Source of the DNA: Utricularia gibba
Taxonomy: Eukaryota > Streptophyta > Magnoliopsida > Lamiales > Lentibulariaceae
Reading direction: 5' to 3'
DNA length: 64,000 nucleotides
Assembly: GCA_002189035.1 (NCBI GenBank)
Contig: NEEC01000019.1
Location: forward strand, 2,079,093 to 2,143,092
Below, in pieces: positions 35,646-49,104 of the stretch. Each line of letters starts with the position of its first letter. Position 1 is the first letter of the stretch. A model generated the notes under the pieces. That model was not told where the DNA came from. It ran no database searches and saw only the letters and a program-made list of their open reading frames with translations. A program made the position numbers and the translations under genes.

Positions 35646-37379
35646 AACCCAAAGCGCATGCCGGCTGGGACTCCTTTTCCTTTTCTACTCGAATTTATTC
35701 CAAAGGTTGCTGCTGCAGGCCGAATTTTAAATCTCGTTTCTTCTAAATGCTCCTCCCTTGTGTTTATACCATTGATACCTGAACACTTGCAAACCGCTGA
35801 GTACTTATGGGCGATTTCTTCCATTTCTGTTGCGTGTAACATCAAGGGTTCATTTGAGAAATGATCATCTTTCTCTTACATTATTTGACAAATGGTCATC
35901 ATCTTAAAAATTTCTCATACTTATTATTGAACGCAGCAACTAGATTATGCATATTTAGTTTTTAAAAAAACTAAAAAAAAAAACTATTGTGCATCAATTA
36001 TATTATTAAATGATACATAAAAAAATATTTTTGGGTTAAAAATATTAAATTGAAAGCATTTGAGATAATCATTTTAGATAAATATTTTATATATATATTT
36101 TTAACATTGATTGACTTTGAGAACATTCTTGGGATAATATGAGATATTTATATTAATGTTATTAAGTTATTTTTTTAATATTATATAATTTAAATACAAA
36201 TAATGTTAGATATATCATAAAATAAAATATTAATAACAGAATATCTATGAATATATGGAAATATACAGATAAAAAACATTTTAAAATACATACATACGTC
36301 GATTTATTTCACATTTTATACATTTATTTTAAACTAAATAAATACGAATGATCATTTCTTAAAGATTTTTCAAAAGATGTCTATTTTTTAAATAATGTGA
36401 GAGAGAGTATCATTTTTCAAATAAACTCATAAGATGGATGGATACCAGCAAGTGGGGGTTATATAAATAACAGCTGGATGGCAGTCACCGGGGTGATGCC
36501 ACAAGTGACCGCATCATGGATTGCTTCGTTGATATTAAACCCTGACGCAATATCTCTTGGTAAGGCTTCAAAATAACAAGAAATCATGGGATTCAGAGAT
36601 TATGAAACATTAAAACATACCCATGCTGGGCCTCCCAAACGGGCCGAAGGGATGGGAAATGCAGAGATTTCATTCGTTTGGGCGCCAAGGGAAGGGATGA
36701 ATGGGAAAGGTGAGATTTCTGGATTAGAGCAAGCAGCACTAACAGATTAACAGTTGAGGGTGGGTCTCCTCCGCGTGCTAAGCAGAGTATTCCTCGAATT
36801 TCGTTGTTCTTCTACCTTCTCACCTCTGTGCAAATGTGCCTTTGGATGTCATGTTCTTTTCCACCTCGTAACGGAGAACCCGGAACACAGCTTTTGCAGA
36901 CTACCGTGTCTACGGCGGCAAATTGTACTCCTGGCGGTGGACTGCAGAGGGGCAGGTGAAAATTGCATTGCATGAATTCTGCGCCCAAACCACGATTAAG
37001 ACTAAACATAGATGCATCTTCTGCACTCTAATCACGCATTTTGGGAAGCCCTGAAATTAAGAAAGTTTGGGAGGGGGGTCCCAGCAAAATAGTGGTTAAT
37101 TTGCTGAATAAGGAAGCGGCGATCTTTCTGAGATCCGTTATGACAAGTGATCTTTCCGCAGGATTAGATTTTTCTTTTTTTTTTTCACCATCTCCTTATC
37201 ATCTTTGTGTAGTTAACATCCGTAAGCTTTTGCAGCCATCTGTTTTGTTGAGAAATGAAGATCAATAGAACGGAAGGAGTTTAATAGGAAATCTACAGAA
37301 CAGAGGGCGTAAGAATATTGGCTTTACCTGTTTTACCCGAGGAAGCACAGAGAGCGCATTTCATGGTTGCTGGATTCCT
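35646..37379. other. Intergenic region and probable 5' leader of the ROS1-like gene
   Basis: The stretch 35870-36420 is very AT-rich. From 36590 to 37379 base composition is mixed and likely holds the promoter, leader and perhaps an upstream exon of the DNA glycosylase gene. No independent gene is supported; the 36754-36975 ORF lacks features. Confidence 0.55.
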
Positions 37380-40300
37380 ATGGAGGATGTGCTTCCCAAT
37401 ACCCCCAATCCTATGGAGGATCTGCCTTTGTTGGAATTCCAAAATGCTCAACATAACCAGTTCAATCAGATGAAATCATACAGCATCCCAATGTTACATG
37501 GTGGTCAAAGAAGTAATTGGCTATACAGTAAAGAAGCCAATTGCGATGGTGACATATTACAAAGAGATGCCTCCAGATTATCTTTTCAAGAACTCTTGGC
37601 TTTAGCTGAAGGAGGAAAGACATTCACCTCAACAGGATTTGATACGTCAAGAGATCAGTTTCCTGGTTTCATGAATTTCCAACAGAAAGAACTATACAGT
37701 ATGTCTCAAGTCCCGACCAATAGTGAAGAGGGTTCAATGGACACATGCAGGGCTACAAACGGTAACTTCACTTTTGTGTATGTGAATTGTACTCTGCTTC
37801 TTAATATATACGTTTTTCTTTGAAGAACTAGCTGCGGCACTTGAACTTATGATGCATACATGCTCACATTAACAGGTGGGACATGTGCGGCCAATAGATG
37901 CTTCTTTGATCTAAATTCATTACCCAGAGAAGATGCGAGTGCAGATTCCACGCATGCATTGCTGTGCCTCCCCGAGCCAATAATTCTTCAAGAGAACAAG
38001 GAGAGCGATCAGAAGAACAGATTTGACAAGAAATTTATGGGTGGAGATGAGTCAGGTACAACAAATGATGGACTAGGGCGACTTCAAGAAGCTGAGAACC
38101 CTTCCCAAATAAATGGTCCAATGTCTACTACAAGCGCATCAGCACACTTGCTAGAGAATTACAAGCTGGATAAGCGAAGTACTGAGGAACCACTATTGCT
38201 CAAATCTCCACAACAAAAGCCGAGGAAAAAGTACAGACCCAAGGTCATCACAGAAGGTCAACCTAAAAGAAGCCTGGAATCAAATTCCAAGAATACCGTG
38301 GCTCCTCTGACAAACAGAAAGGATAAATCTCTTTGGCATATAGTAGATATCGAGAAAAGCAATGAAAAGAGCCCTCCTACCTCAGTTTCACTGGTACAGA
38401 AACGGAAGTACACCAAAAGAAAAATTGATGAAGATGGAGGAACAATTCACAAGGTAGACTTAGAGAAAACATCCCCAATCACCAGAAGCTTATGTAGGAG
38501 ATCTCTGAATTTTAACATGGACCATCATGAAAGACATGATAGCTCCTCATGCTGCCCATCTTTGAATATTATTGGAGAATTTAAGGTAGCGAAAATCAGT
38601 GCACTGGAGAAGGATGAATTGGGTAAAAATGGCACGAGGGTATCTCAAGAACTTGGAAACATGTCAAGTCATGAACAGGAAGCTCATCTGAGATATAAGC
38701 AGCAATCCTCAGGCCAAATGGATGGGAAAACTATTCATGACAGCTTTTTCACAGAGGAGCAAGTTCAAAGATTAAAAAATGACAAATCCAATGAACCAGA
38801 AACCTGCAACAAAAACAAGACAGGAATATTCTATGATACATTGCAGACATATCAAAAATCCTTACAGGCAGGCCTCCCCACTCTTTCAAAGAATAATGGA
38901 GATTCCAGAGGACAGCATTCACTTCAAACCTGTAAAAGGAAGAGAACTGAAAACACACATACCTTGAAAGGATTATCAAAGACTGGATACAGACCTGACA
39001 CTCAAAGTCTGGGAGACTCTAGTGCAAACCTCATCACATCGATCATGAATCCCAAAACTTCTGGAACTCATTATGATTTGGTTGATGCTTCAGGAAAGGC
39101 AGAGCAAAAACTTCAATGTATCTATGCATCTGATTGCACTCTGATGATTAAAAGAAAGAGATCTAAATGTACAACTCGCCGGCGGGATTTAGCTTCATTA
39201 ATGTTCTGTAAGGAGCTACCAGCATTACGGTGCAGTGCAGAAAGTTCTGTAGGAGGACAAGAGATTCAAACATTGCAGTCACCACCTGCATGCATGGAAG
39301 CGATTGTGTCGCTTACTCAACCAAAAATACAGAGAAAGAAGCGAACAAGAAGGAGCATGCCCATCAAATCAACAGAACAATGTCTCAGCGGTCATGAAGG
39401 CCCTGTAATAGGCATAAAAGGTATTTTCATGCAATGAAACGACGAGATAACTTTAGCACTTGGTGCATATATCCTAGCACATGCTTGATGCGTTCAAATG
39501 CAGGTTGGCCACTTGCTCTTACATGGAATAGCATGTTTCCATGCAATACAATTATTCAGCAGGTTCGACACCTAGATCTAAAGGCAAAGGAGAGGCAAAC
39601 CTCGATTCATCAACAAGATTCACACTCCCTTGTTCCATATAAAGGATCCAGAGCAACTGTTCCTTTCAATAATTCATTTGAAGTAATGAAACAGAGACTG
39701 AGGCCAAAGGTTGATCTTGATGAAGAGACAACAAGAGTGTGGAAACTTCTGTTAGAAAACATAGACAATGAAGGGATAGATGGAAGTGACGAGGAAAAAG
39801 CAAAATGGTGGGAAGAAGAGAGAAGAATCTTTGATGGAAGAGCAAGCACATTTATTGCACGAATGCATCTCGTACAAGGTACACTGTTATAAAAATACTC
39901 AGTTTTCAATCTCCAACTATAAGGAAGAGATATGCAATGCAGTCAAAGATACATGTAACAATGTGTTGCAGATATATCTAATTCTTTCCTCTACAGGAGA
40001 CCGGCGTTTTTCTCCATGGAAGGGATCAGTTGTTGACTCAGTGGTTGGTGTTTTCCTCACCCAGAATGTTTCGGATCACCTCTCAAGGTTGGCTGGGATT
40101 CTTAATATCACATGCTGTAACCAGCTTAATTAATTGTCGACTTGGAATAAAAAACTAAGCATATTCAACAATCAATGCAGCTCTGCCTTCATGTCAATGG
40201 CTGCAAGATTCCCCATTTCACAAAGTGCAGACGTACCAGAATTACATGAGAATCACAGCAAGATCAACTTATCTGGGGCTCTTGTGTTAGATCCTGATGG

Positions 40301-43300
40301 AACATATGGCTTGACCAAAGATATTTCAGATCACTCTATTTACTGTGACGTAGCAGAAGCTCATCACCAGTCTAAAAATAAGGAAATGGGAGAACTCAGC
40401 GTCAAGTCTAATGGTCACACGTTGAATGGACTCTTTCTAGAAGAGGCAGCTGATAACTTGGAATGTGAGTGGCTTCCATCCCTCGAAGCCGTACCAAGAA
40501 AGTCCACAAATTTTATCGAGGATAATAGATACACGAATTCTTCCCAAAACTCTATGGCATCGCCAACTGGACAAGCTACAGAAAAAAATGGTCCCCTTTT
40601 TGGCAACCATGAAGGAACACATCCTGCTAAACAAGATAGAAGCCGCAGCACTGTTTCTCTAGAAAACCTTATGCAGAGGACTGAAAACATATTGCAGGGG
40701 AGCCACCTGAAAGAAAGCTGCAATGAAATCTCCAATGAAAATGGGGGATTTCTAACAGTAAGAGCAGTGAGTTTAATGAGCACAGTGACGGCCATTTCAT
40801 CAATCAGACATCTGTTGCAACAACGATTTCACTATCAAGTCAGTCCTTTTTATGTGATTATTCCACATCAGACACACAAACAAGAGAGAATTTTCAACCC
40901 GAGGAGAGGGTGAAGGATCATAAAAGGCTCATGGATAAGGAATTTAGCACAGCCGAAGCAAGTGGATTATCTTCAGCCCTTACCAGATTTGGGTCAAGGA
41001 AATCAGTTATGCCAAAACATACTGGGAGTGAAACACCAGATTTTACAGATGGCATGAGGAGTGGCAAGTACATTAATTTAGAGAACAAGGAAGTTAGGTC
41101 AATGGGGAGTACTGATCCCAATAAGGAAACCATGCCAGATAAGAGACACGCAGATGGCCGTCGTCCTAGTGCAGTTTCCAGACCTAAAGACAAACAAAAA
41201 ACAGTCAAAGAGAGAGAAATATGGGAAGCACTTCGAAAGAAGGCAATCGCCGAAAGCAAGAGGAGCGCAAGAAGATTCAATACAAATGACACAGTTGATT
41301 GGGATGCTGTGAGATGTGCAGATGTTAATGAGATTGCTCAGGCTATCAAAGCAAGAGGAATGAATAATAATCTGGCAGAGAGAATCAAGGTTTTGATGAG
41401 CTATTAGTACAACAAATGAGATTGCTCAGAGAATATGATGTCTAAAATACGTATTCACTTTATTTTGTAGGAATTTCTCAACCGTCTTGTACGAGAGCAT
41501 GGAAGCATTGACTTGGAATGGCTTAGAGACATTCCACCAGACAAAGCCAAGTAAGTTTAAAGCTTTCTCAGCTTTGGGGCTCCTAAACAAAACCCTAAAT
41601 GCTCTGCCATTGGTATCAGGGAGTATCTCTTGAGCTTTAGGGGTCTTGGCTTAAAAAGCGTGGAGTGCGTGAGGCTCTTGACTCTTCATCATCTTGCCTT
41701 TCCTGTAAGATAAATCTTTCCTCCACATCAGTAATAGACTATAAGACAAATTCACTAACATGGATGCAAATGCAATACTTAAAAAAGGTTGACACCAATG
41801 TCGGCCGGATAGCAGTCCGATTAGGATGGGTACCTCTTCAGCCATTGCCTGAATCACTCCAGCTTCACTTATTAGAACTGTGAGTAATCTTCAGCTAATG
41901 CCCACAACAAATGGCAGCAGGCATGACAACTATAACTTTTTGTGGCAGGTACCCAGTTTTGGAATCTATACAGAAGTATCTCTGGCCTAGACTCTGCAAG
42001 CTAGACCAAAAAACACTGTTAGTACACTGTAAAATCTTGCAATATGATTTTTTTTACATTAATTCATATTTTTTCATCACAGATATGAGCTACATTATCA
42101 GATGATCACCTTTGGGAAGGTAAGTCCCTGCGGTTGAATATTTTAACATTCCGGGAAAACATAAGAATTACATTTTGATTTCAAGGTATTTTGCACAAAG
42201 AGCAAGCCAAATTGCAACGCATGCCCTATGAGGGCAGAGTGCCGGCATTTTGCAAGCGCTTTCGCAAGGTTTGCATGCATTTTATTATTTTAAATATATA
42301 TTATAGCGTATTATAAAGGCAAAAGAAGACATGCACACGTATTTGAAACGGCTTAGACTAATGCGCACCACACTTTATCTTCCTAAATTACATTCAAATC
42401 ATAAACAGAGAAGTTTTTCTACCTCCTGTGCAAGATTCACATAACATTTTACACTTGTAAATATTTCACCTAATGGAAATGTGTATGCAGTGCAAGACTT
42501 GCTCTGCCACGACCAGAGAGGATCAGAGAAGTATCCTTAACAGAGAGCAAAAAGAATGAACACATGGGAAATCTGCATTTTTCTCAATTACCTTTCATTC
42601 AGTATGATCAATCAAATTGTCACTTAGGCGCATGTGAGCCTATCATTGAAGAACCACCATCTCCCGAGCCTATTGCTGAAATGTCAACCACTCCAGAACC
42701 TAACTACCATGCAGAAGTTTGTCAATATGACAATGAAAAATTTCTGGATGATGGTGCGTATGAGATCCCCATAATACAGTTGAATATAGAAGAGTTCACT
42801 CAGAATTTGCAGAAGATTGTTCAGCAAAATACAAGACTGAAAGAGGGTGAAATGTCCAGGGCATTAGCTTTGGTAGCTTTAGCCTCAGACACTGCTTCTA
42901 TTCCTATTCCAAAACTCAAAAACGTGAGAAGACTTAGAACAGAACACCGAGTGTAAGTAATAGACCTCGAGACAATGTGTCGTTGTGAAGTATACAATAC
43001 ACTTCAATAAATCGATCATGTTAACGTTTGACCCTGTACTTGTATTATTTCTCTGATTGCAGTTATGAGCTTCCAGATTCACACCCTCTTCTGCAAAAGG
43101 TTTCGTACCTTAAATTTCCAGCAGCATGTATTTAATGGATGTTTCTTACACCAGTTCTTTTCTTCTGCAGATGGACAAACGAGAACCTGATGACCCTTCA
43201 CCTTACCTACTTGCCATATGGGCTCCAGGTAGGCACAAAGGGTAAAGGTTAGCCTTGCCTAAGGCGAATAATGGGGCTTTCAACGACACACAAAGATTTC

Positions 43301-44360
43301 AAAAGAAAAGATCTAATGTGCCGAATCCTCTGCATAGGTGAAACTGCTAATTCAATTGAACAGCCACAGAAGAAGTGTAGCTCCAGAGATTCGGAGAAGC
43401 TTTGCACAGATGAAACTTGTTCATCATGCAATAGCATTCGAGAAGCAAGCACTCAGACTGTAAGGGGGACTATTCTGGTATGCAATTAATCGTCAAAACC
43501 AGGTTTAATCAATTTGATATAACAATTTAAAAAACTCTGTATGAGCCATCTCATTAATCTTAGATAACTCACGCAGATACCATGCAGAACAGCTATGAGA
43601 GGAAGCTTTCCTCTGAATGGAACATACTTTCAAGTAAATGAGGTAACACGGTCTCATAAGCCCCTTTCATAAGGAAGATCAAGAAACTTAAGTCTCGGCT
43701 TTAATGACCGCGTGCGTGCTTCTTACCCAGGTGTTTTCAGACCATGATAGTAGCCTATCTCCCATTGAGGTTCCACGAGACTGGATATGGAACTTACCAA
43801 GAAGAACAGTTTACTTTGGGACATCGGTAACTACTATATTTAGAGGTAATGCTAACCCATAACCTCAGGCACCATAGATGAAACCTTAGTCCGAACTCGA
43901 GTAATAAGTTATCTTTACCTTTCTTTCTGTATAGGCCTCTCCACAGAAGAAATTCAATACTGCTTCTGGAGAGGTACGTTTATACTGCAATTATTTTTGG
44001 AAGCAACCACGGAATTACATTAGGAGCAGCTAAATGAAACCGCATGATACACATCCACGTGAAAACGAAATATCACACCATTTAGATCAATTAGTTCATT
44101 CTGTGAATAATTATGATGTCAATAGATTACACCTTTCCAAAGTGAATCTCCATGCCTATTCGAAATACTAGTCCACTCTGCGTCATGGCATTTCCTATCA
44201 TAACTGTTATCTTATTTTCCCAGGTTTCGTATGTGTTAGAGGATTTGACAGGAAAGAAAGAGCACCACGTCCTCTGATTGCTAGACTACACTTTCCAGCA
44301 AGCAAGTTAACAAAAAGCTATAAAAAGAGCGAGGATGACCAAAAGATGGACGTAACCTAA
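37380..44360 (+). CDS. ROS1: 5-methylcytosine DNA glycosylase/lyase, ROS1/DEMETER family, with an apparent 1-bp frameshift
   Basis: Nineteen exons: 37380-37761, 37876-39420, 39504-39878, 39997-40087, 40181-41389, 41471-41550, 41620-41704, 41788-41879, 41949-42017, 42083-42119, 42186-42268, 42491-42952, 43063-43099, 43171-43228, 43338-43477, 43577-43642, 43731-43845, 43935-43973 and 44224-44360, about 1700 residues. The enzyme removes 5-methylcytosine and demethylates DNA in the nucleus. Seen: lysine-rich KKYRPKV region, RPKVDLDEETTRVWKLLL, WWEEERRIF, GDRRFSPWKGSVVDSV, FLTQNVSDHLSSSAF, helix-hairpin-helix FRGLGLKSVECVRLL (catalytic K) with VDTNVGRI (catalytic D), and the iron-sulphur cluster C-x6-C-x2-C-x5-C in FCTKSKPNCNACPMRAEC. 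The C-terminal domain has RTEHRVYELPD, GTILIPCRTAMRGSFPLNGTYFQVNEVF and RLHFPASKL. Exon 5 changes frame at the five-G run 40743-40747; one more G joins both halves. The start is uncertain (see findings). ROS1 is favoured over DME by sequence and context. Confidence 0.94.
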
Positions 44361-46399
44361 CTAGTAACAAGGTAGATGCCCCTCCTAGTTGCCGCCTGTA
44401 TCATAGAAACGAACTTCTAAGGCGGTACGAACTGTCGCTACTTTCTCAGTACCGCGTTGATCAAGGTTTTTTCATTGTATATAAATAATTTTCATTATCT
44501 CGTTGCTTCTTCAAGAGAAGGATAATGCAGGCGTTCAGATTCGATAAAGCCTAACTAACCACACAGATAGTCGCTGTGAGATTTCTCAGCTTTTAAAGAC
44601 ATAACTCGCAGAATGCATTCCCAGGTCCTCATTTAGAAGGTGATGGAATCGAAAGATAAAGAAAAGAAGCCGCATCATGCAAATGCTAATATTTAGGCGT
44701 GAAACACGATACTCGCGCGGACAAACTCAAATACATAGACAGCAGAAGAGTTGATAACTGCGCCTTCTGAAGCCGGAATACTAACCTGCTGTTCAAAGAC
44801 GCTCGAAGATGATCAAGGAAGTCGACTATTGCGGCCGCGGTGAGAATTGACTGACAGTTGGGGGGTGAAAGCCGAGGATTTTTCAAGGTTATTTGTTTAT
44901 GGAGAAGAGAGAAATAGGGGCAGAGAAAAGGAAATACCCGCCGGTGGCGGGAAGTTTTCTAAACGTTCTCTTTATTGAGATTTCGTACAAGCGCGTTCCA
45001 TGGAGCGTGGAGAAGATCGAAGATCAAGGGAAAGCAACAACGTCTCTTTCCAAGTAATTGGGGCCCAATATCAACTCAGTTGGTCGATTGGTGGATAGGG
45101 TCCAAATATAAGGGGGAACCATGGAAATGTGTAATGATAACGCATAATTTGAAATCAATGATTCATTGGTTGAATATATAAATTCAAATATCTACAGTTA
45201 TAATATTAAAACTTATCAATTATTATTTTAAATCGCATATTTTAAAATTCATCAATTATTTTGGGATAATACACCAATATCCCATAATAAGATTCATACT
45301 CAAATTGCACTGATTGAGACACTTTCTTAAAGTCTCCATCCTCTTTTTTGAAGTATGGGGTATTGGTATGCTTCTAATTGAATCTTTCTAAAAAGTTTTG
45401 TAGGGATTCTCTTTTGTATTTATATTCCAAGATCTCCAATTTCGTTTTTTATTTTGAAATATGAGTGCTCATCATGTATTAGTTGGAGAAACAAAATAAA
45501 AAATTATTGAAACAACCAATGATACTTGGGAGAATAATGTGATACCACTCTTGCATGTCCCCTTGTAGCATGTACATGAATAATCGATGCCTCCTCTTGT
45601 TAGTCATTGGTGTCATGCTCATTTGGATGTCAAAGAGGTTTAGATGCTAGCGGGGGCCGCCCCCACTGTTCAATTTGGGGAGCCCTCAAGCTCTAAATAG
45701 CAGAGCCATGGTGCATCATTAATAACTTGGAGGGAGAAGGGGTTGTAGTTCTACATGCGCGACAATCAGCTTCTCTCTTTTCCTTATTTTGGTAGGTCTT
45801 CATGGCCTATTTCGTAGACTCTAGCTTTTGAGGATAGACCTACAAGATGCATCCTCATTAGTTTTTAGGGAATTCATTGAACTACATGATAGTAATTATT
45901 GAAAACTGAATACAAAGAAGAAAAATAAAAAATTTTAGATAGGTATAACAGTGTCCTAAACAATTTCACGATTCCCTAAGATTCAAAAGACTCTTCGAAA
46001 TAAAACGTGATTTTGGGCTGCACACACATGAGATATTTTTGCTTTATGTGTGCACAAGCCCCAATTCACTATCAGGCCCATTAAAGATATTGGATTGATT
46101 TTTCATATAAATTAGTTGAATATAGGATAGAATCTTACTTTTCCAATACATATTATTCCAACGGTACCTTGGTTGCGCTTTTTGATAGCATCTAACTCGA
46201 CGACTAACTCCCTATCCCTTCAAGCATTAGAGTCATCCAGATGCTTGTAGATTCGCCAAGTGACCACAAGAAAATGGAAAATAGTCCTTGTCCTTGTGAA
46301 TTAGCCTCCAAACTTGCACCTTCATCTTCTGGGTAGTTGGCAGGATCCAAACTCTTCTCCCATTCTTTAAGCACAAGGTTCCTTGAGGTGTGGGCCTTG

Positions 46400-47450
46400 C
46401 CAGTAAGTGTCGTTGCTTCCTTTGACTACTTGGTTTGGACTCCTCGCAAGATGGTGGTATTCAATCCTAGATAAATCCTCAATGAGGTTTGGGAATGCTT
46501 CCATCACCACCTTTATTTTCTTAAAGAAAACTGGCTCATGCATCATGGGATTAAGTGTTCAGTACAACTCCTCAAGCATGAGTAACAAAGATGCAGTCCT
46601 CCGATCGGCCCTGGTGTCTGTTGTTCTATTGCTTCTTCCTCCATTAAGGCGTGAGTATGACGCAAGAGTCCTTCCTATGACCTTGCACTCAAATGCTCCA
46701 TTCCATGCAAGAGAACTCAGTTGGGGATTAGCTATGCTCAACAAATGATGCCAGACGTTATTAGGTTTGATAATTTTAGACTAGTTTAAGGAGATTTCTG
46801 TAACATCATATCCCTTTTAGGCTATTATGGAAGGAAAGTAATTAGCAAAGAGATGGGAGTCTAAAAAAACGAAAAACCGGGGGTGGCAAAAACACATTTT
46901 TTTAGCAGCCTCATACATATTTTTAGCATTCAAATCCACACCAATCATATTAACTCGAGGATCACTACTTTCCTTTATTTTTGCTTCTTGGTTGTGGGGG
47001 TGGCAATTGGAGTCGCCTTTCTTTTTCCTTTGTAGAGGATACTTGTGCAGGTTTTGATTTGAACACCTTCTTCTTCAAATTACTCTTCTTTGGGTATGCT
47101 ACCTTTATAGTCTACTTTGACAAGGATATTACACCCAATGACTTCATCGGTTGTTTAGTAGTGGTCTTGGGCTCATGATCAGCCACAAGGCTATTCACAC
47201 ATGGTTGAGCTTCATTTTTCAACTAAGATTTGGTCATCGGAGTTTTTACAGGCACCTTGATTGGAACTTTTTCCACTATTGCTGTCGTTGTTTCTTTCTC
47301 AGAACTCTTCACGACAATGTTCTTCACTATTTACTATGCAACTTTCTCCTGAGTGCTTTTCTCACATGATTTCTTTCGCTGACCGTGTCTTTATAAGGCT
47401 CTTTTTTGCTTGAATTTACTTTATTGATGCTTCTTTCACTGAAATTTTCT
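46400..47450 (-). pseudogene. Possible dead coding sequence, lysine-rich, unknown family
   Basis: On the minus strand, long stretches read through with few stops and a protein-like composition, for example KSNLKKKVFKSKPAQ, GKRKATPIATPTTKKQK and DPRVNMIGVDLNAKN, in more than one frame. This suggests an old coding sequence broken by stops and indels, perhaps from a transposon. I recognise no domain, so origin and borders are uncertain. Confidence 0.25.
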
Positions 47451-47962
47451 TCAGCAACTCTTTTTTAGATGTTGCTACTGCTGTCGATTGAGAGGGCCTC
47501 CCTTTCTCAAATGTCTTCTTTTGGCTCCCACCAATGTGAAGTTGAGGCATGGGTATTACCACCTATGGGTTTCTTGGAAAATGCTACTATCCACCAAATG
47601 AAGCTACAACTAGTATCATTGTTGGCATTGCTCCTTTGTTTTTCATAATGAGTTTTGTTGTTGTTTGCTTCATCCTTGCCATTCAAGTCTTGATTCTCAA
47701 GCTAGTTGTCCGTAAGTTAGAAACTAGAAGAAGAAAATGGGACCCAATGCACATTTGTCATAATGCGTAGGGTTTGAGCAACTTCCTCTCCCCTGATTCA
47801 AGCAAGATCTTTTGAAGGGACTTCAAAAATAGGTTGTCACCTCAAAAAAACTTTTGGTGAAGTTTCATTGTGACGCCAAAATAATGTGGCAAAATGCGAA
47901 GCCCTCTTATCATGCCTCAATATCCCAAAGCTAAGTGAAGGTGGACTCTTAGTTAGTGGCTC

Positions 47963-48225
47963 ACAGTTTAATGAAACTATTGAGGCCACAGTCTGTGGTG
48001 CACCTCGAATGCCTAAAGATGCGAGCACCATAATGGCATGTATTGAATACTTTTAAAAAAAATTAAAGATGCAAGCACTATAATTTTGTGTTTGTAGGCT
48101 TGCAGCTGGAATACCTTTAAACAAAAGAATTAAAAGCATGAACATCATAATAATGTGTTTGCAGTGCTTGCATCTTTAGGCATTCAAGTTGGTATTTACA
48201 GTTTAATGAAACCATTGAGACCCTA
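47963..48225. repeat. Paired direct and inverted repeats
   Basis: The word CAGTTTAATGAAACTATTGAGGCC near 47965 recurs with three changes near 48199. Between these copies TGCCTAAAGATGCGAGCAC (about 48010) faces its near-perfect reverse complement GTGCTTGCATCTTTAGGCA (about 48165), and further copies of AAAGATGCAAGCAC lie between them. The layout resembles a small foldback or MITE-like insertion, but no target-site duplication was established. Confidence 0.5.
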
Positions 48226-49104
48226 CTTTGGCGTGCTTACACGTGAAATGCTTCCATGTATCCAAGCAAGGGTCATGAGAAGTTTTTTTTATTGTATTAA
48301 AAATATGTACATCAACAAATTGAATGGAATTGTATTTTTTCATATCATCACACTCTTCCAAGTTTTTCCTTGTGCTTGATGCATTGCTCCAATCCTCCAA
48401 TATATTTTCATACAATTTAGACTCATTTGTTGAAAAGTTCTTCTACATCCTAGTTTTTAGCCATGATATATCCTAAGCAATATGCTCCTAAACCCATCAT
48501 GTTCCAAATTTCTACCACAAATAAGTCTGAGTTTCGTGAGATTTGTTCCAAGATTAACGAAAGTTCTCCAATAGAAATCATTTGCATAACTTGGTTGCTT
48601 TCATTATCGAGATTTTTTTAGTGATTCCTGCTGTTCCACCCTTGACTTCTCACATTTTACTGTATCGCGTACTGAAGCTTGATTCTTAGATATGTGTAGG
48701 ATAATTTCTTTCATATTGTGCGGATGTTTTTGAGGAAGATATTTGAACTAAATGCTAAGCGTTACAACCACCACCCATGGACCTTCTCCTTCGGCTGAAG
48801 AGATAAGTCTGCTCTTGTGGGCCAGTTTCCATTAATCATTCTGGGGAAAAAAAAACATTTCCCCTTCCTAATCAACGACGGAGAGGAGGAATGCGTGGAT
48901 CTGTACGTGTGGACCTCATCGCCACTCCCATGCAATGTTCTTTAGCGTCCAGAGCTACAACCAATCGCGGACAGTCACCCAAATGAATTCTTGGATGTGG
49001 TGTGGACAGTCACCAAAATGAATTCCCAGTAATGATATTTATTAGGTATTGAAAAGAGTAAAACCTTTCCAATAACAGAAAAAAGGTGGGATCTTGGGAG
49101 GAAA

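Larger units (their letters stand above)
44361..49104. other. Intergenic DNA with decayed repeats
   Basis: No intact gene in 4.7 kb. Notable contents are the palindrome GGGGGC-C-GCCCCC near 45653-45665, an imperfect hairpin at about 46015-46064 (GGGCT...CACACAT against ATGTGTG...AGCCC), a possible dead coding stretch on the minus strand at 46400-47450, and related direct and inverted repeats at 47960-48220. The leader of the branching enzyme gene probably occupies the last 100-200 bases. Confidence 0.55.

Noticed and set aside
40134-40913. Continuous 259-residue ORF ending at 40913 as the true ROS1 exon
   Set aside because: After the G5 run its residues lose all family similarity, while the neighbouring frame carries ROS1-like sequence up to the exon end.
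46407-46748. 113-residue plus-strand ORF
   Set aside because: No domain; the minus strand of the same DNA looks more protein-like, and both have breaks nearby.
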